Shown piece after piece: positions 8,265 through 18,661 of a stretch of 64,000 bases of DNA (positions are counted from its first letter, which is position 1; every line of letters starts with the position of its first letter). The position numbers and the translations under genes are program-made. The DNA comes from Photobacterium halotolerans DSM 18316 (GTDB lineage Bacteria; Pseudomonadota; Gammaproteobacteria; Enterobacterales; Vibrionaceae), in NCBI RefSeq assembly GCF_000425165.1, contig NZ_KE384319.1:434001-498000 (forward strand). Direction: 5' to 3'. Below the pieces are notes generated by a model. That model had not been told where the DNA came from. It saw only the letters and a program-made list of their open reading frames with translations, and made no database searches.

Positions 8265-10281
8265 ATTCGACCTCCATCTCATCTTCGTCGTTATTAGTGG
8301 CAGGTTTCGTGCTTGCACCTGCAACACGGGCTTTATGTGCGTCTTCGATCGCTGTCACTTCTTCAACAGTCACGTAGTAATCCACGTCTTCGTTAAAGCT
8401 GTGCTTGATCCAAGTACCGATCATACCGACCACACCGATAGCGACCAGCCACCAGATGTACCAGATCAGACCAAAGCCAAATACCAGTGCATAGGCAGAA
8501 ATAATCACACCGGCGCCGGTATTTTTCGGCATGTGGATTGGCTGATAATCACTCGACTGACTGGTTTCACCACGTTCCTTCTGATACCAGTGCGCATCCA
8601 GTTCATTACCTTCAGGCAAGTGGGCAAAGTTGTAGAACGGCGGTGGCGATGATGTCGCCCACTCCAGGGTACGGCCATCCCAAGGGTCGCCGGTCACGTC
8701 ACGCAGCGCTTCACGGTCACGGAAGGTCACGTACAGCTGCATGATCTGACACAGGATGCCGCACAGAATCAGCACTGCACCGAAAGCGGCAATCGCCAGC
8801 ATTGGGAAGTACTGAGGTTCAATGTGCTGGCTCAGGCGACGGGTCATGCCCATGAAGCCCAGAATATAGAGCGGCATAAAGGCCACGAAGAAACCGGTAA
8901 TCCAGAACCAGAAGGCACGTTTACCCCATTTCTCATCCAGCATGTAGCCGGTCGCTTTCGGGAACCAGTAGGCAAAACCGGCAAAGCAGCCAAATACCAC
9001 ACCGCCGATGATGACGTTATGGAAGTGCGCAATCAGGAACAGGCTGTTATGCAGGACAAAGTTCGCAGCCGGTACCGCCAGCAGCACACCTGTCATGCCA
9101 CCTATGGTAAAGGTGATCATGAAACCGACAGTCCACAGCATAGGGGTCGTGAACTTAATGCGGCCACGGTACATAGTGAACAGCCAGTTGAAGATCTTCA
9201 CACCGGTTGGTATGGAGATAACCATAGTGGCGATACCGAAGAAGGCATTCACGTTCGCGCCGGCACCCATAGTGAAGAAGTGGTGCAGCCAGACCACGAA
9301 GGCCAGGATGGTGATCACAACCGTCGCCCACACCAGCGAAGTGTAGCCAAACAGTTTCTTACGCGAGAAAGTCGCGACCACTTCTGAGAACACACCGAAT
9401 ACCGGCAGCACCAGAATGTAAACCTCAGGGTGACCCCAGGCCCAAATCAGGTTGACGTACATCATCATGTCGCCACCCATGTCATTGGTGAAGAAGTGCG
9501 TACCCAGGTAACGGTCCAGCGTCAGCAGTGCAATGGTCACTGTCAGAATCGGGAACGAAATAATGATCAGTACGTTGGCACACAGTGACGCCCAGGTGAA
9601 CACAGGCATTTTCATCAGCGGCATAGACGGTGTACGCAAACGCATGATGGTCGTAAAGAAGTTAACGCCCGATAACGTGGTTCCGATACCGGATATCTGC
9701 AGTGCCCATATCCAGTAGTCTACCCCTACCCCGGGACTGTATTCCTTGCCCGACAGCGGCGGATACGCCAGCCAGCCTGTTTGCGCGAACTCACCGACAA
9801 ACAGCGACAGGTTGATCAGCACCACACCCACCACGAACAACCAGAAGCTCAGGGAGTTCAGGAACGGGAATGCAACGTCACGCGCACCGATCTGCAACGG
9901 AATAACAATGTTCATCAAACCAATGATGAAAGGCATCGCCATGAAGAAGATCATGATTACGCCGTGCGCAGAGAAAATCTGATCGTAGTGATGTGGCGGC
10001 AGATAGCCGGTTTCACCCGCGGCAGACAGCACTTGCTGACTACGCATCATGATGGCATCGGCAAAACCGCGCATCATCATGACAAAGGCGACGATGATAT
10101 ACATCACACCGATTTTTTTGTGATCGACAGTAGTGAACCACTCTGTCCAGAGGTAACGCCATTTACCCAGGTAGGTAATACCGCCTACCAGCGCCGCGCC
10201 GCCCAGCATTATGATCGCCATCGTTACCATGAGAATTGGCTCATGGAACGGTATGGCGTCCAGTGTTAATCGTCCAAACAT
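8254..10281 (-). CDS. cyoB: CyoB, cytochrome bo3 ubiquinol oxidase subunit I
   Basis: The 675-residue catalytic subunit couples ubiquinol oxidation and O2 reduction to proton pumping in the inner membrane. It begins [16 protein letters not shown] as in E. coli and shows the low-spin heme His in [15 protein letters not shown], the CuB/crosslinked motif [21 protein letters not shown] and the two heme-ligand histidines in [15 protein letters not shown]-channel Asn/Asp residues are in the [13 protein letters not shown] and ND region. The length matches E. coli (663) with a somewhat longer acidic C-terminus ([13 protein letters not shown]). Confidence 0.97.
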   Translation of the reverse strand: MFGRLTLDAIPFHEPILMVTMAIIMLGGAALVGGITYLGKWRYLWTEWFTTVDHKKIGVMYIIVAFVMMMRGFADAIMMRSQQVLSAAGETGYLPPHHYDQIFSAHGVIMIFFMAMPFIIGLMNIVIPLQIGARDVAFPFLNSLSFWLFVVGVVLINLSLFVGEFAQTGWLAYPPLSGKEYSPGVGVDYWIWALQISGIGTTLSGVNFFTTIMRLRTPSMPLMKMPVFTWASLCANVLIIISFPILTVTIALLTLDRYLGTHFFTNDMGGDMMMYVNLIWAWGHPEVYILVLPVFGVFSEVVATFSRKKLFGYTSLVWATVVITILAFVVWLHHFFTMGAGANVNAFFGIATMVISIPTGVKIFNWLFTMYRGRIKFTTPMLWTVGFMITFTIGGMTGVLLAVPAANFVLHNSLFLIAHFHNVIIGGVVFGCFAGFAYWFPKATGYMLDEKWGKRAFWFWITGFFVAFMPLYILGFMGMTRRLSQHIEPQYFPMLAIAAFGAVLILCGILCQIMQLYVTFRDREALRDVTGDPWDGRTLEWATSSPPPFYNFAHLPEGNELDAHWYQKERGETSQSSDYQPIHMPKNTGAGVIISAYALVFGFGLIWYIWWLVAIGVVGMIGTWIKHSFNEDVDYYVTVEEVTAIEDAHKARVAGASTKPATNNDEDEMEVEYAN

Positions 10282-10289
10282 AATATGTC

Positions 10290-11189
10290 CTAGAATGTTT
10301 GCTCAGTGGAATTTGATGGCGTGATTGTGCACATCAACGAGCCTTCGAATTGATTCAGGATGGTTGTGAGCATGCTTGAAGGCACATTGGAGTAATAACT
10401 CACCGGTGCATTCTCACTCGGCTCAGCAATGGTTTCGAAGTCCTTCAACGTGACCAGTTTGTCGCTTGATGCCTGAGCTTTCTTTACCCACTCATCAAAA
10501 CTTGCCTGATCTGACATCGCCAGTGCTTTGAACTTCATGCCAGAGAAACCGTGGCCGCTGTAGCTCGCTGAAATACCATCGTACACACCCGCTTCATCAG
10601 CAATCAGATGCACCTTGGTCAGCATACCTGCCATGGCGTAAATCTGGCTGCCCAGCTGTGGGATGAAGAAGGAGTTCATCACGCTGTTGGACGTCACACG
10701 AAACTCAACCGGCACATCTTTCGGGAAGGCCACCTCGTTGATCGTTGCAATGTGCTGATCCGGATAGATAAACAGCCATTTCCAATCCAGCGAAACCACT
10801 TCAATGGTCATTGGTTTTACTGAACTTTCGATTGGCTTTCTTGGATCCAGCGCGTGAGTAGACTGCCAGGTAATAGTGCCCAAAATGGCGATGATAATAA
10901 TTGGCACAGTCCAGACAACCAGTTCAATTTTGGTTGAATGAGCCCACTCAGGGGTATACTTTTCACCCGTATTCGATTCACGATATTTAAATGAAAAATA
11001 GAAGGTCATCAGAATAACGGGAATAACGACAACCAACATCAGTAGCACTGATGTGATTATCAAATCTTTTTCTGCAGCACCAATTTGTCCCTTGGGATCA
11101 AGCAGTGCAAATTGACATCCTGAAAGGAAGAGGCTTATAAAAAATACAAACCCACCCGACAAGATGTTCTTATATCTTGAGGTTTTCAT
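10290..11189 (-). CDS. cyoA: CyoA, cytochrome bo3 ubiquinol oxidase subunit II (lipoprotein)
   Basis: The product has a lipoprotein signal with cleavage before the Cys in [16 protein letters not shown], two membrane segments and a cupredoxin-like periplasmic domain ([56 protein letters not shown]) lacking CuA ligands, as expected for a quinol oxidase. The ATG at 11189 is preceded by GAGAGAGA and gives 299 residues; an upstream GTG/ATG frame to 11213 has no ribosome site. The C-terminus is shorter than in E. coli and lacks its His/Met-rich tail. First gene of cyoABCDE. Confidence 0.95.
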   Translation of the reverse strand: MKTSRYKNILSGGFVFFISLFLSGCQFALLDPKGQIGAAEKDLIITSVLLMLVVVIPVILMTFYFSFKYRESNTGEKYTPEWAHSTKIELVVWTVPIIIIAILGTITWQSTHALDPRKPIESSVKPMTIEVVSLDWKWLFIYPDQHIATINEVAFPKDVPVEFRVTSNSVMNSFFIPQLGSQIYAMAGMLTKVHLIADEAGVYDGISASYSGHGFSGMKFKALAMSDQASFDEWVKKAQASSDKLVTLKDFETIAEPSENAPVSYYSNVPSSMLTTILNQFEGSLMCTITPSNSTEQTF

Positions 11190-11530
11190 GTTCTCTCTCA
11201 GCTTTTTGGGCAAAAGTCGTCACCAACAGCTAGTAGCACTTTTTAATGACTACATGAGTTATTATTTTGATCTGAATCATTTTCTTTTACGTAAAATCAA
11301 GTTGTTATATGTCTCTATTAACAATAATGAATCACTTTTATGCTCGTACAAGCGCCAACTGATTCACTAAACAGTTCACACATATTCACTTGATTTCACT
11401 TGCGGTTACACCCCCTCACATTTTGTTACAACTGAAATATTTTGCCACTTTCGCTGTTAAGTTAACACTCACTAAAAATGAAACTTTAGATCTAGCATTT
11501 GGAATCATGGCCAAATTGTGACCATAAAGA
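11190..11530. other. Upstream region of cyoABCDE
   Basis: This AT-rich spacer lies between the cyoA start and the terminator of the TSUP gene. It contains an FNR-like box (11267-11280) and a GTTAAGTTAAC palindrome at about 11457-11467. I see no coding region; the short frame 11164-11370 has no ribosome site and overlaps cyoA. Confidence 0.5.
11267..11280. promoter_or_regulatory. FNR-like box upstream of cyoA
   Basis: TTGATCTGAATCAT agrees with the FNR consensus TTGAT-N4-ATCAA at nine of ten specified positions. It lies 78 bases before the cyoA start. FNR represses cyo under anoxia in E. coli, so the location is sensible; binding here is inference. Confidence 0.5.
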
Positions 11531-11580
11531 CAAAAAGCCCGCCATTAACCATATTATTTACATGGCTAATAGCGGGCTTT
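11531..11580 (-). terminator. Terminator of the TSUP permease gene
   Basis: A long hairpin (AAAGCCCGC at 11534-11542 with GCGGGCTTT at 11572-11580, extended inward by near-complementary arms) is followed on the minus strand by TTTTTGTCTTT. It lies about 145 bases after the stop at 11725. Confidence 0.75.
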
Positions 11581-11724
11581 CATTATGAATAGCAAATATA
11601 ATTTGTTAGCTGTTTGAACAATAACAGAAGAACAGTACAAGCTTTATTTAGGCAAAAAATAACGCATAATTAATGTTAATTAAATTAACAAAATTTCAGC
11701 AATGATTTAATTATTTTCTACGCC

Positions 11725-12483
11725 TTAGTTCAGCATCGCAGCAATACAACCGCACAATGTCATTAAAAACAAAAACCATTTCAATGTTTTTGCTGTCGCT
11801 TTAATGGCAAACTTCACCGCCAGATGGGTGCCAACGATAGTTCCGGCCGCCAGGATCAGACCCGGCATCCAGAGCACCAGACCTTCGTAAATAAACAGGC
11901 CAAGGGCAACCACAGTAAACATCAGGGTGCATAGCATTTTTAATGCATTCGCCCGTACCAGGTCATAGCGTAAGGTACCCGCCAGTGCCGCCAGCAACAC
12001 AAACCCCACTCCCGCCTGAACAAAACCGCCATAAAAGCCAGCCAGCCCTAATCCCCACCAGGAGCTGGGCGTATCTGCCACTTTTCTCGCCAGGCTGCCG
12101 GGCTCAGGTGCCACCACGGCAGGCTTGACCAAAATGATGAACGCCATCAGCAGCATGGTGCCCAGCAGTAAGGGCTTGATCCACTCAGACGGCGCGTAAG
12201 CCGCAGCCCCGGCACCAACCAGACCACCGATCAATGTGGGTATCATAATGGGGCCGGTATCACTTAACTCTAATTTTCCATGCCGTTTAAAGCCCAGCAC
12301 TGCGGTCACGGCCTGTAAAACAACACCCAGCCGGTTGGTCGCATTCGCCACTTCTGCTGGCATGCCCATCACCATCAAGGCAGGCAAGGTTAAATTTGAG
12401 CCACCGCCAGCCAGGGTATTGATGATGCCGGCAAGAAACCCTGTACCGATGAGCAATGCGGCGTGGAATAAGGTGATATCCAT
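11725..12483 (-). CDS. TSUP (TauE/SafE) family sulfite/anion permease
   Basis: The 252-residue protein has about eight hydrophobic segments and the TSUP family pattern (GFLAGIINTLAGGGSNLTLPAL near the N-terminus, FYGGFVQAGVGFVLLAAL in the second half). Family members export or import small anions such as sulfite, sulfoacetate or taurine products; the substrate here cannot be told from sequence. The ATG at 12483 has AGGA six bases upstream, better than the TTG at 12507. It is divergent from the chitinase gene and followed by its own terminator. Confidence 0.85.
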   Translation of the reverse strand: MDITLFHAALLIGTGFLAGIINTLAGGGSNLTLPALMVMGMPAEVANATNRLGVVLQAVTAVLGFKRHGKLELSDTGPIMIPTLIGGLVGAGAAAYAPSEWIKPLLLGTMLLMAFIILVKPAVVAPEPGSLARKVADTPSSWWGLGLAGFYGGFVQAGVGFVLLAALAGTLRYDLVRANALKMLCTLMFTVVALGLFIYEGLVLWMPGLILAAGTIVGTHLAVKFAIKATAKTLKWFLFLMTLCGCIAAMLN

Positions 12484-12789
12484 TTCTGATCCTGAAAGTA
12501 ATTCCAAAGCACCACTTTATACTCTATAGGCTGCACAGGTGTACAGGTGACAGAGCACTAATCTATTGATTAAATGATTTATTTCATCAGGACAATTAAG
12601 CTAATCATTTGATTGTCACCGCAAAATAATGAAGGAATTGTTACAGAACATCACTATTTTTATGTGATATTAGATCAAATTATTAACAAAAAATCTCGGA
12701 GTTCCAGTGAAAAACCTATAGTAATTTTACGGCTAAATATAAGTCAGTTACTTATTTTATTATTTGATTTTTTCACTAAGGAACCATTC
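12484..12789. other. Divergent regulatory region, TSUP permease / chitinase
   Basis: The 306 bases between two divergent genes are AT-rich with no supported gene. The open frame entering the chitinase from 12613 lacks a ribosome site and matches no signal peptide, so it is treated as leader. Confidence 0.5.
12567..12589. promoter_or_regulatory. Interrupted 23-bp palindrome, chitinase upstream region
   Basis: The arms TGAT.AAAT and ATTT.ATCA are complementary at nine of eleven positions around a central T. Such symmetry is typical of operator sites, but no regulator can be assigned and it may be chance in AT-rich DNA. Confidence 0.3.
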
Positions 12790-15201
12790 ATGCTAAAGCT
12801 AAATATGAAGCGCAAGCGCGCTAAGCAGGGCTTTGCTCTCGCAACTCTCAGCGCAGCCTGCATGCTGAGCTTTCAGGCCCAGGCAGCTGCTAATTGCCGA
12901 CCTGACGGCTTGTATCAAACACCGGGTGTGACTGTGCCCTACTGTACTGTGTATGATCAGGATGGCCGCGAAAAAATGGGCGCAGACCACCCGCGCCGCG
13001 TGATCGGCTACTTTACCAGCTGGCGCAGCGGTAACGACCCGCAAAGCAGCTACTTGGTCAATGATATTCCCTGGGACAGCCTGACTCATATTAACTACGC
13101 CTTCGTCAGCATAGGTTCTGACGGCAAAGTCAACATCGGCGATGTTAACAACCCGGACAACCCGGCGGTCGGGAAAGAATGGCCCGGGGTTGAGATAGAC
13201 CCGGCACTCGGCTTTAAAGGCCACTTTGGTGCGCTGGCAACAGCCAAAGCTCAGCATAATGTCAAAACACTGATTTCCATCGGTGGGTGGGCGGAAACCG
13301 GGGGTCACTTTGATGACAACGGCAACCGTGTCGCTGACGGCGGTTTCTATACCATGACAACCAATGCAGACGGCAGTATCAATCATCAGGGCATTCAGAC
13401 TTTTGCTGACTCTGCTGTGGCCATGATGCGCCAGTACAAGTTTGACGGTCTGGACATCGACTACGAATACCCCACCAGTATGCAAGGTGCAGGTAACCCG
13501 GATGACTTTGCTTACTCAGATGCAATGCGCCCTCATTTAATGAAGTCTTACCACGAGCTGATGAAAGTGCTGCGTGAAAAACTGGATCAGGCCAGTGCAC
13601 AAGACGGGCACCACTATATGCTGACCATTGCCGCACCTTCATCCGGCTATCTGCTGCGCGGTATGGAAACCATGTCGGTCACTAAGTACCTCGACTATGT
13701 CAACATCATGAGCTACGACCTGCACGGCGCATGGAACGACTACGTGGGTCATAACGCCTCACTGTTCGACAGCGGCCTGGATGCGGAGCTGGAAGCCGGT
13801 AATGTCTACGGTACAGCTCAGTACAAAAAAACCGGTTATCTGAACACTGACTGGGCTTACCATTATTTCCGCGGCTCAATGCCTGCGGGCCGAATCAACA
13901 TTGGCGTGCCTTATTACACCCGTGGCTGGCAAGGCGTCACAGGCGGAACCAACGGACTTTGGGGTAAGGCGGCGCTGCCTAACCAGAGCGATTGCCCAAC
14001 CGGTACCGGTGCAGGTACCAGTAATTGCGGTTATGGTGCCATCGGTATCGATAACATGTGGCACGACAAAGACGCTAACGGCAATGAAATGGGCGCAGGT
14101 TCAAACCCTATGTGGCATGCCATGAACCTGGCAAACGGGGTTTACGGCAGCTATACCGCAGCCTATGGCTTAGATCCGGTGAACGATCCGCAGGACGCGC
14201 TGACCGGCACTTATACCCGCCACTACGACAGTGTCTCTGTTGCCCCCTGGCTGTGGAACGCAGACAAGAAAGTCTTCCTGTCGACCGAAGATAAAGAATC
14301 AATCAACACCAAGGCAGACTATGTGATTGAGCAGGGTATCGGCGGTATCATGTTCTGGGAACTGGCCGGTGACTACAGCTGTTACAACCTGGATGCCAAC
14401 GGTAACCGCACTACAGTGGACCCGACCGAAAACGCCTGTAAGACAGGCAACGGTGAATACCACATGGGTGACACCATGACCAAGGCCATCCATGACAAAT
14501 TTGCCACTGCGACACCTTATGGCAATACCCTTGCCGAAGGCGCGATTCCGACAGAAGCGGTCGATATCGACGTGTCTGTCACCGGGTTCAAAGTGGGCGA
14601 TCAGAACTACCCGCTCAATCCAACCATGACATTGACCAATAAAACAGGTCAGGCCCTGCCTGGCGGCACTGAGTTCCAGTTCGACATTCCAACCTCAACA
14701 CCGGATAACATGTCGGATCAATCAGGTGCCAATCTGCAGGTCATTGCTTCTGGCCACACCCGAGGCGACAACATTGGCGGCCTGGACGGCAACTTCCACC
14801 GTGTCGCGTTCACTCTGCCAAGCTGGAAGCAGTTAGGTAACAATGAGAGCTTTGAGCTGACCCTGAACTACTTCCTGCCCATTTCCGGCCCGGCGAACTA
14901 CAGTGTGCGTGTCAACAATACAGACTACGCACTGGCATTCGAACAGCCTGACTTACCGATTGCAGATTTAAGTAACGGCGGCGGCGACAATGGTGGTGGC
15001 GATGGCAATAATGGCGACTGTGTAACCACAGGTGTCAATACCTACCCTAACTGGCCGCAAACTGACTGGGCAGGTAACCCAAGCCACGCTGGTGGCGGCG
15101 ACCAGATTATCTACAATGGCGTGGTTTACCAGGCGAAATGGTGGACGAACTCAGTGCCGGGCAGCGACGGCAGCTGGGATACTGTTTGTACGGTTCAATA
15201 A
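12790..15201 (+). CDS. Secreted GH18 chitinase with C-terminal chitin-binding domain
   Basis: The 803-residue precursor begins with a signal peptide (charged KRKRAKQG, hydrophobic core, QAQAA cleavage). A GH18 barrel follows, with [17 protein letters not shown] and the catalytic [10 protein letters not shown] (Asp219, Asp222, Asp224, Glu226), then [11 protein letters not shown] and a late [11 protein letters not shown]. About residues 595-720 form a beta-rich accessory domain also seen in vibrio chitinases. A Gly/Asp/Asn linker (about 725-742) leads to a CBM5/12-type module with [16 protein letters not shown] and SWDTVC (about 743-803). It hydrolyses beta-1,4-linked N-acetylglucosamine outside the cell. 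AAGGA precedes the ATG at 12790; the frame to 12613 is rejected because it would bury the signal peptide. Confidence 0.95.
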   Translation: MLKLNMKRKRAKQGFALATLSAACMLSFQAQAAANCRPDGLYQTPGVTVPYCTVYDQDGREKMGADHPRRVIGYFTSWRSGNDPQSSYLVNDIPWDSLTHINYAFVSIGSDGKVNIGDVNNPDNPAVGKEWPGVEIDPALGFKGHFGALATAKAQHNVKTLISIGGWAETGGHFDDNGNRVADGGFYTMTTNADGSINHQGIQTFADSAVAMMRQYKFDGLDIDYEYPTSMQGAGNPDDFAYSDAMRPHLMKSYHELMKVLREKLDQASAQDGHHYMLTIAAPSSGYLLRGMETMSVTKYLDYVNIMSYDLHGAWNDYVGHNASLFDSGLDAELEAGNVYGTAQYKKTGYLNTDWAYHYFRGSMPAGRINIGVPYYTRGWQGVTGGTNGLWGKAALPNQSDCPTGTGAGTSNCGYGAIGIDNMWHDKDANGNEMGAGSNPMWHAMNLANGVYGSYTAAYGLDPVNDPQDALTGTYTRHYDSVSVAPWLWNADKKVFLSTEDKESINTKADYVIEQGIGGIMFWELAGDYSCYNLDANGNRTTVDPTENACKTGNGEYHMGDTMTKAIHDKFATATPYGNTLAEGAIPTEAVDIDVSVTGFKVGDQNYPLNPTMTLTNKTGQALPGGTEFQFDIPTSTPDNMSDQSGANLQVIASGHTRGDNIGGLDGNFHRVAFTLPSWKQLGNNESFELTLNYFLPISGPANYSVRVNNTDYALAFEQPDLPIADLSNGGGDNGGGDGNNGDCVTTGVNTYPNWPQTDWAGNPSHAGGGDQIIYNGVVYQAKWWTNSVPGSDGSWDTVCTVQ

Positions 15202-15234
15202 CCAAACCATGAATATTTATTAAGCTGTTTACCA

Positions 15235-15260
15235 AAGCGGGCATTCAAGCCCGCTTTTTT
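15235..15260 (+). terminator. Terminator of the chitinase gene
   Basis: AAGCGGGC (15235-15242) pairs with GCCCGCTT (15249-15256), followed by a run of six T. Confidence 0.92.
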
Positions 15261-15669
15261 ATGCATTGTGATTGTTCATTTTTTAACCCCAAAATTCATT
15301 TCCTGTGATTAAAATGCGATATCAAGCTCAAAATCCGAACAAACCGTTAAATGAGTGATTATTTGATGTTTTTGATACACCCTTATTATTTTTCTTTTCT
15401 AAAACAAAAGATTAATAGTGTCAAAACTGACTATTTACTGAAAATGTAAAAAATGCTGACAAGTTGAGACTAATTTTAGATTAAACAATGTTCATATTCT
15501 AATACGCTGTTTTATATTGATAAATATATAATTATACAAAATTTAAACGCATTAATGATGGAATAATTTTAACTTAACCCTTTCAATGCAAGGGCTAAAA
15601 AAATTCAAATCCTATGGTAGAGTCCTATCGTCACTGGCACAAACTAATTAAAAGAGTGTAAACAAGGAA
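15261..15669. other. AT-rich intergenic region before the L,D-transpeptidase gene
   Basis: About 400 bases of clearly AT-rich sequence with no supported gene, terminator or repeat. It presumably carries the promoter of the gene at 15670. The base composition contrasts with the GC-balanced chitinase gene upstream. Confidence 0.5.
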
Positions 15670-16317
15670 ATGAAACAAACCATCTACCTATTCATTTTGC
15701 TGTTTTTTTATTTACCACAGTATGCATCAGCAAGCACAATTAAGGGACCACTTTCACAACAGACTCAGAATCCTGAAATCATTGTTAAATATGTTTATGA
15801 ACAGGCGGGTTTGCAGGGAAAGCTAGACTTCAACGTATTTAAAAATGGTTACAATGCTTATTACAATACCAAGGAACGGAAAAAACAATTACTGACTATT
15901 ATTGACTACAGTAAGCCATCTACTGAAAAGCGTTTTTTTGTTATCGACCTGAAACGTAATAAGCTGCTATATCACACTTACGTGACACACGGCGTCAACA
16001 GTGGCGGTGTGGTTGCAAAGCACTTTTCGAATATCGTCAATTCGCGCCAAACCTCGCTGGGTACCTTTCTGACAGATACCACCTACTTCGGGGGCAATGG
16101 CTATTCACTGCGTCTTGACGGGCTGACAAAAGGCCTCAATGACAATGCGCGTCGCCGTTATATTGTTGTTCACGGCGCTCCCTATGCGTCTGAAGATTTT
16201 ATTCGACGCCATGGTTATTTAGGCCGCAGCTGGGGTTGCCCTGCGCTTCCGGCCAATCTTTCCAAGAAGATCATCGATACCATCAAAGGTGGCAGCGTCA
16301 TATACGCTCGCGCGTAA
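15670..16317 (+). CDS. Exported L,D-transpeptidase catalytic domain protein (YkuD_2 family)
   Basis: The 215-residue precursor has a signal peptide (cleavage near ASAS, about residue 22). The remainder matches the murein L,D-transpeptidase catalytic-domain family: FFVIDLKRNKLLYHTYVTHG, then VVHGAPYASEDF with His168 and GRSWGCPALP with the nucleophile Cys190. Such proteins form or edit 3-3 peptidoglycan crosslinks or attach proteins to peptidoglycan in the periplasm; the specific reaction is not determined. No peptidoglycan-binding or amidase domain is present. A strong terminator follows. Its coding sequence is more AT-rich than its neighbours. Confidence 0.88.
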   Translation: MKQTIYLFILLFFYLPQYASASTIKGPLSQQTQNPEIIVKYVYEQAGLQGKLDFNVFKNGYNAYYNTKERKKQLLTIIDYSKPSTEKRFFVIDLKRNKLLYHTYVTHGVNSGGVVAKHFSNIVNSRQTSLGTFLTDTTYFGGNGYSLRLDGLTKGLNDNARRRYIVVHGAPYASEDFIRRHGYLGRSWGCPALPANLSKKIIDTIKGGSVIYARA

Positions 16318-16346
16318 TGTAATCTGATTGATTAATTTTATTTCTT

Positions 16347-16378
16347 GCCCTTATGTTCTCATAAGGGCTTTTTGTTTT
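16347..16378 (+). terminator. Terminator of the L,D-transpeptidase-like gene
   Basis: GCCCTTATG (16347-16355) pairs with CATAAGGGC (16360-16368) around a short loop and is followed by TTTTTGTTTT. The 220 bases from here to the ald terminator hold nothing recognisable. Confidence 0.9.
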
Positions 16379-16601
16379 GTCAGAGTAATATCAATTTAAT
16401 CTCTGACACGCAGAGTTGTTAGGAAGATCGCATTTTACCGGGCGAATAACTGTGAAATGATAAATTATCCAGACACGCAAGACAGACTTGATATACTTTT
16501 CGTTCTCTGTGCGTTATCCATTCGATTAATACGCCGATGAATACCTGACAGATAATGTTCGGTCTTCAATATTCTCACTTGCACTTATTTCTATCAAATA
16601 T

Positions 16602-16629
16602 AAAAAAATCCCTGACGAAGCAGGGATTT
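16602..16629 (-). terminator. Terminator of ald
   Basis: On the minus strand AAATCCCTG (16629-16621) pairs with CAGGGATTT (16614-16606) and is followed by a T-run. It lies about 30 bases beyond the ald stop. Confidence 0.9.
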
Positions 16630-16657
16630 AAAAACTATCATCAAACATTTAGTTGAA

Positions 16658-17773
16658 TCAGGCCAGCGCTTTCGCCGCTTCGACAAATGGCAGGTCCAAG
16701 GCTGTTGATACTTCGTGACAAGTAATTTGACCACGGTAAACGTTCAAGCCGTTCAGCAGGTGTTTGTCTTCCTGCAGCGCCGCTTTGTATCCTTTGTTTG
16801 CCAGTTTCAGGATATACGGCAAGGTTACGTTATTGAGGGCAAAAGTAGACGTGCGGGCAACAGCGCCAGGCATGTTGGCGACACAATAGTGAACCACATC
16901 ATCCACAATGAAAGTCGGCTCGCTGTGGGTCGTGGCATGAGAAGTTTCAACACAACCGCCCTGGTCGATGGCCACATCCACAATGGCTGAGCCAGGCTTC
17001 ATCTTCTTCACCATCTCAGCTGTGACCAGCTTAGGCGCTGCAGCACCCGCCACCAGCACACCACCGATAACCAGATCAGCTTCCAGTACATGCTTTTCAA
17101 TCGCATCTTTGGTGGAATACACGCACTGAACCTTGCCTTCAAACTGCGCATCCAGTTTGCGCAGCACGTCTATGCTACGATCCAGAACAACAACGTTAGC
17201 ACGCAGGCCGACAGCCATCTGAGCGGCGTTCGCACCCACAACACCACCACCGATAATCACGACTTTCGCAGGTTCAACACCCGGGACACCCGCCAGCAGC
17301 ATACCGCTGCCACCGCGAGATTTTTCCAGCGCAAAAGCACCCGCCTGAATTGACATACGACCAGCGACTTCGGACATAGGTGCCAGAAGAGGCAAGCGGC
17401 CAAAATCATCCGTCACGGTTTCGTACGCAATACATACCGCTTTACTGTCCACCAGATCTTTGGTCTGCTCTGGATCCGGTGCCAGGTGCAGGTAGGTAAA
17501 CAGAATCTGGCCTTCACGCAGCATGGCACGCTCTACTGCCTGAGGTTCTTTCACCTTCACAATCATTTCAGCTTCTGCAAACACATCAGCGGCGGTCGGC
17601 AGAATTTTTGCACCGGCGTCAATGTAGTCCTGATCGCTGAAACCAATACCGACACCAGCTTGCGTTTCAACATACACAGTGTGGCCATGGGCAACCGCTT
17701 CGTTGACAGAAGCAGGCACCATGCCTACGCGGTATTCATGAACTTTAATTTCCTTTGGTACACCAATAATCAT
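16658..17773 (-). CDS. ald: Alanine dehydrogenase
   Basis: The 371-residue enzyme reversibly deaminates L-alanine to pyruvate and ammonia with NAD. It matches the family in length and shows the substrate residues Arg15, Lys75 and His96, the NAD-binding loop [15 protein letters not shown] and catalytic Asp270 in [10 protein letters not shown]. It is transcribed alone: its terminator lies directly downstream and a 440-base spacer lies upstream. A near-perfect 18-bp palindrome at 17957-17974 is a candidate operator. In related bacteria ald is often induced by alanine through an Lrp-type regulator; no such gene is next to it here. Confidence 0.96.
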   Translation of the reverse strand: MIIGVPKEIKVHEYRVGMVPASVNEAVAHGHTVYVETQAGVGIGFSDQDYIDAGAKILPTAADVFAEAEMIVKVKEPQAVERAMLREGQILFTYLHLAPDPEQTKDLVDSKAVCIAYETVTDDFGRLPLLAPMSEVAGRMSIQAGAFALEKSRGGSGMLLAGVPGVEPAKVVIIGGGVVGANAAQMAVGLRANVVVLDRSIDVLRKLDAQFEGKVQCVYSTKDAIEKHVLEADLVIGGVLVAGAAAPKLVTAEMVKKMKPGSAIVDVAIDQGGCVETSHATTHSEPTFIVDDVVHYCVANMPGAVARTSTFALNNVTLPYILKLANKGYKAALQEDKHLLNGLNVYRGQITCHEVSTALDLPFVEAAKALA

Positions 17774-18162
17774 TGTAAGTTTCCTTGCGGCTTGTCAGAG
17801 GTTGTGAAAACAATAATGGAATACATTTGAAATGTGTCACCGTTTTTTAACCTAAAAGCAACAAATGAAACCAGCCACAGAAGATTTAGCAGCATATCAC
17901 TCTGTTTATGACAACCATCACACTACAAAAGGTCAAGAAAACACCAATAATTAGTCCTTGGAACTAGTTTCAAGACCATTTATCAGGCTTTAAGTCTAAA
18001 TTTACATACCAACAAAGCATTTTTGACTTTACTGATAATCTTCATTACTTAAATAAATGCAGAGATGCTGGCAGTTTCGTTTCAACCATATAAAATGCTG
18101 GATTTTACCCAACGACTTCGTTATTCAGGAAGATTTATCACTATGGATAAGGGTTTAAACGG
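17774..18162. other. Upstream region of ald
   Basis: No supported gene. The region is AT-rich and contains the palindrome at 17957-17974; the open frame 18065-18286 has no ribosome site and overlaps the terminator and the hypothetical gene on the other strand. Confidence 0.45.
17957..17974. promoter_or_regulatory. Candidate operator upstream of ald
   Basis: CTTGGAACTAGTTTCAAG is self-complementary at 16 of 18 positions. It lies 184 bases before the ald start. The regulator is unknown. Confidence 0.35.
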
Positions 18163-18193
18163 GGAAAATAAGAACGCCACCCTGAGGTGGCGT
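18163..18193 (-). terminator. Terminator of the small hypothetical gene
   Basis: ACGCCACC (18174-18181) and GGTGGCGT (18186-18193) form a perfect stem with loop CTGA; on the minus strand it is followed by TCTTATTTTCC. Confidence 0.85.
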
Positions 18194-18218
18194 GGAAAAT
18201 CCGACAGAAAATGCACGA

Positions 18219-18485
18219 TCAGTCTTCAATCTCCCAATCCATGTCGGGTAAGGCATCGAGATTATCTGAGTAGCGCTTCAGGTTAAATTCACCGTCATTT
18301 TTCACCACATCAAACACTTCAATAGACAAAGCACAAGCAATCATCTCAATGGCTTCTTCCCTTGGTGTCCCTGTCATGACAAGGCGCATCAGAGTTTCTT
18401 TTACTTTAATCGGATTGCCTTCAGCCAGTTGATTTTCAACCGTTTCCACCAGCATTTCACCTGTCATGATCTCATCATCTTGCAT
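18219..18485 (-). CDS. Small conserved-looking acidic hypothetical protein
   Basis: The 88-residue product is acidic and soluble, with no signal peptide, cysteine cluster or membrane segment. It is predicted helical (METLVETVENQL-like N-terminal helix, TPREEAIEMIACALSIEVFDVV) and ends PDMDWEIED. I do not recognise a domain. The gene is credible because it has a strong terminator directly downstream and codon use like its neighbours; the ATG at 18485 has a GGCAGG-type site, while the frame extends to 18506. It is divergent from the LysR gene at 18662. Confidence 0.7.
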   Translation of the reverse strand: MQDDEIMTGEMLVETVENQLAEGNPIKVKETLMRLVMTGTPREEAIEMIACALSIEVFDVVKNDGEFNLKRYSDNLDALPDMDWEIED

Positions 18486-18661
18486 ACTGCCTGCCCTTCT
18501 TAACACTTCACCAGTAAGATATCCCCCAATCTTACCGTAGCCGGACAGGTAACACTAATTCGGTTGCTGCAGTGCGTTATTCTGGCCGTCGGGCCAGTGG
18601 GCGGCATGTCCTGTGATAATATCCGGTTCATTATGTGTGGTTTGCAGTGAAGTGATTGTCG

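Noticed and set aside
12661..12680. TGTGA...ATCAAA as a CRP site before the chitinase
   Set aside because: The half-sites are separated by the wrong spacing for CRP and the right half is poor.
12799..13485. A 228-codon frame antisense to the chitinase
   Set aside because: Shadow of the GH18 domain; composition follows the antisense codon pattern.
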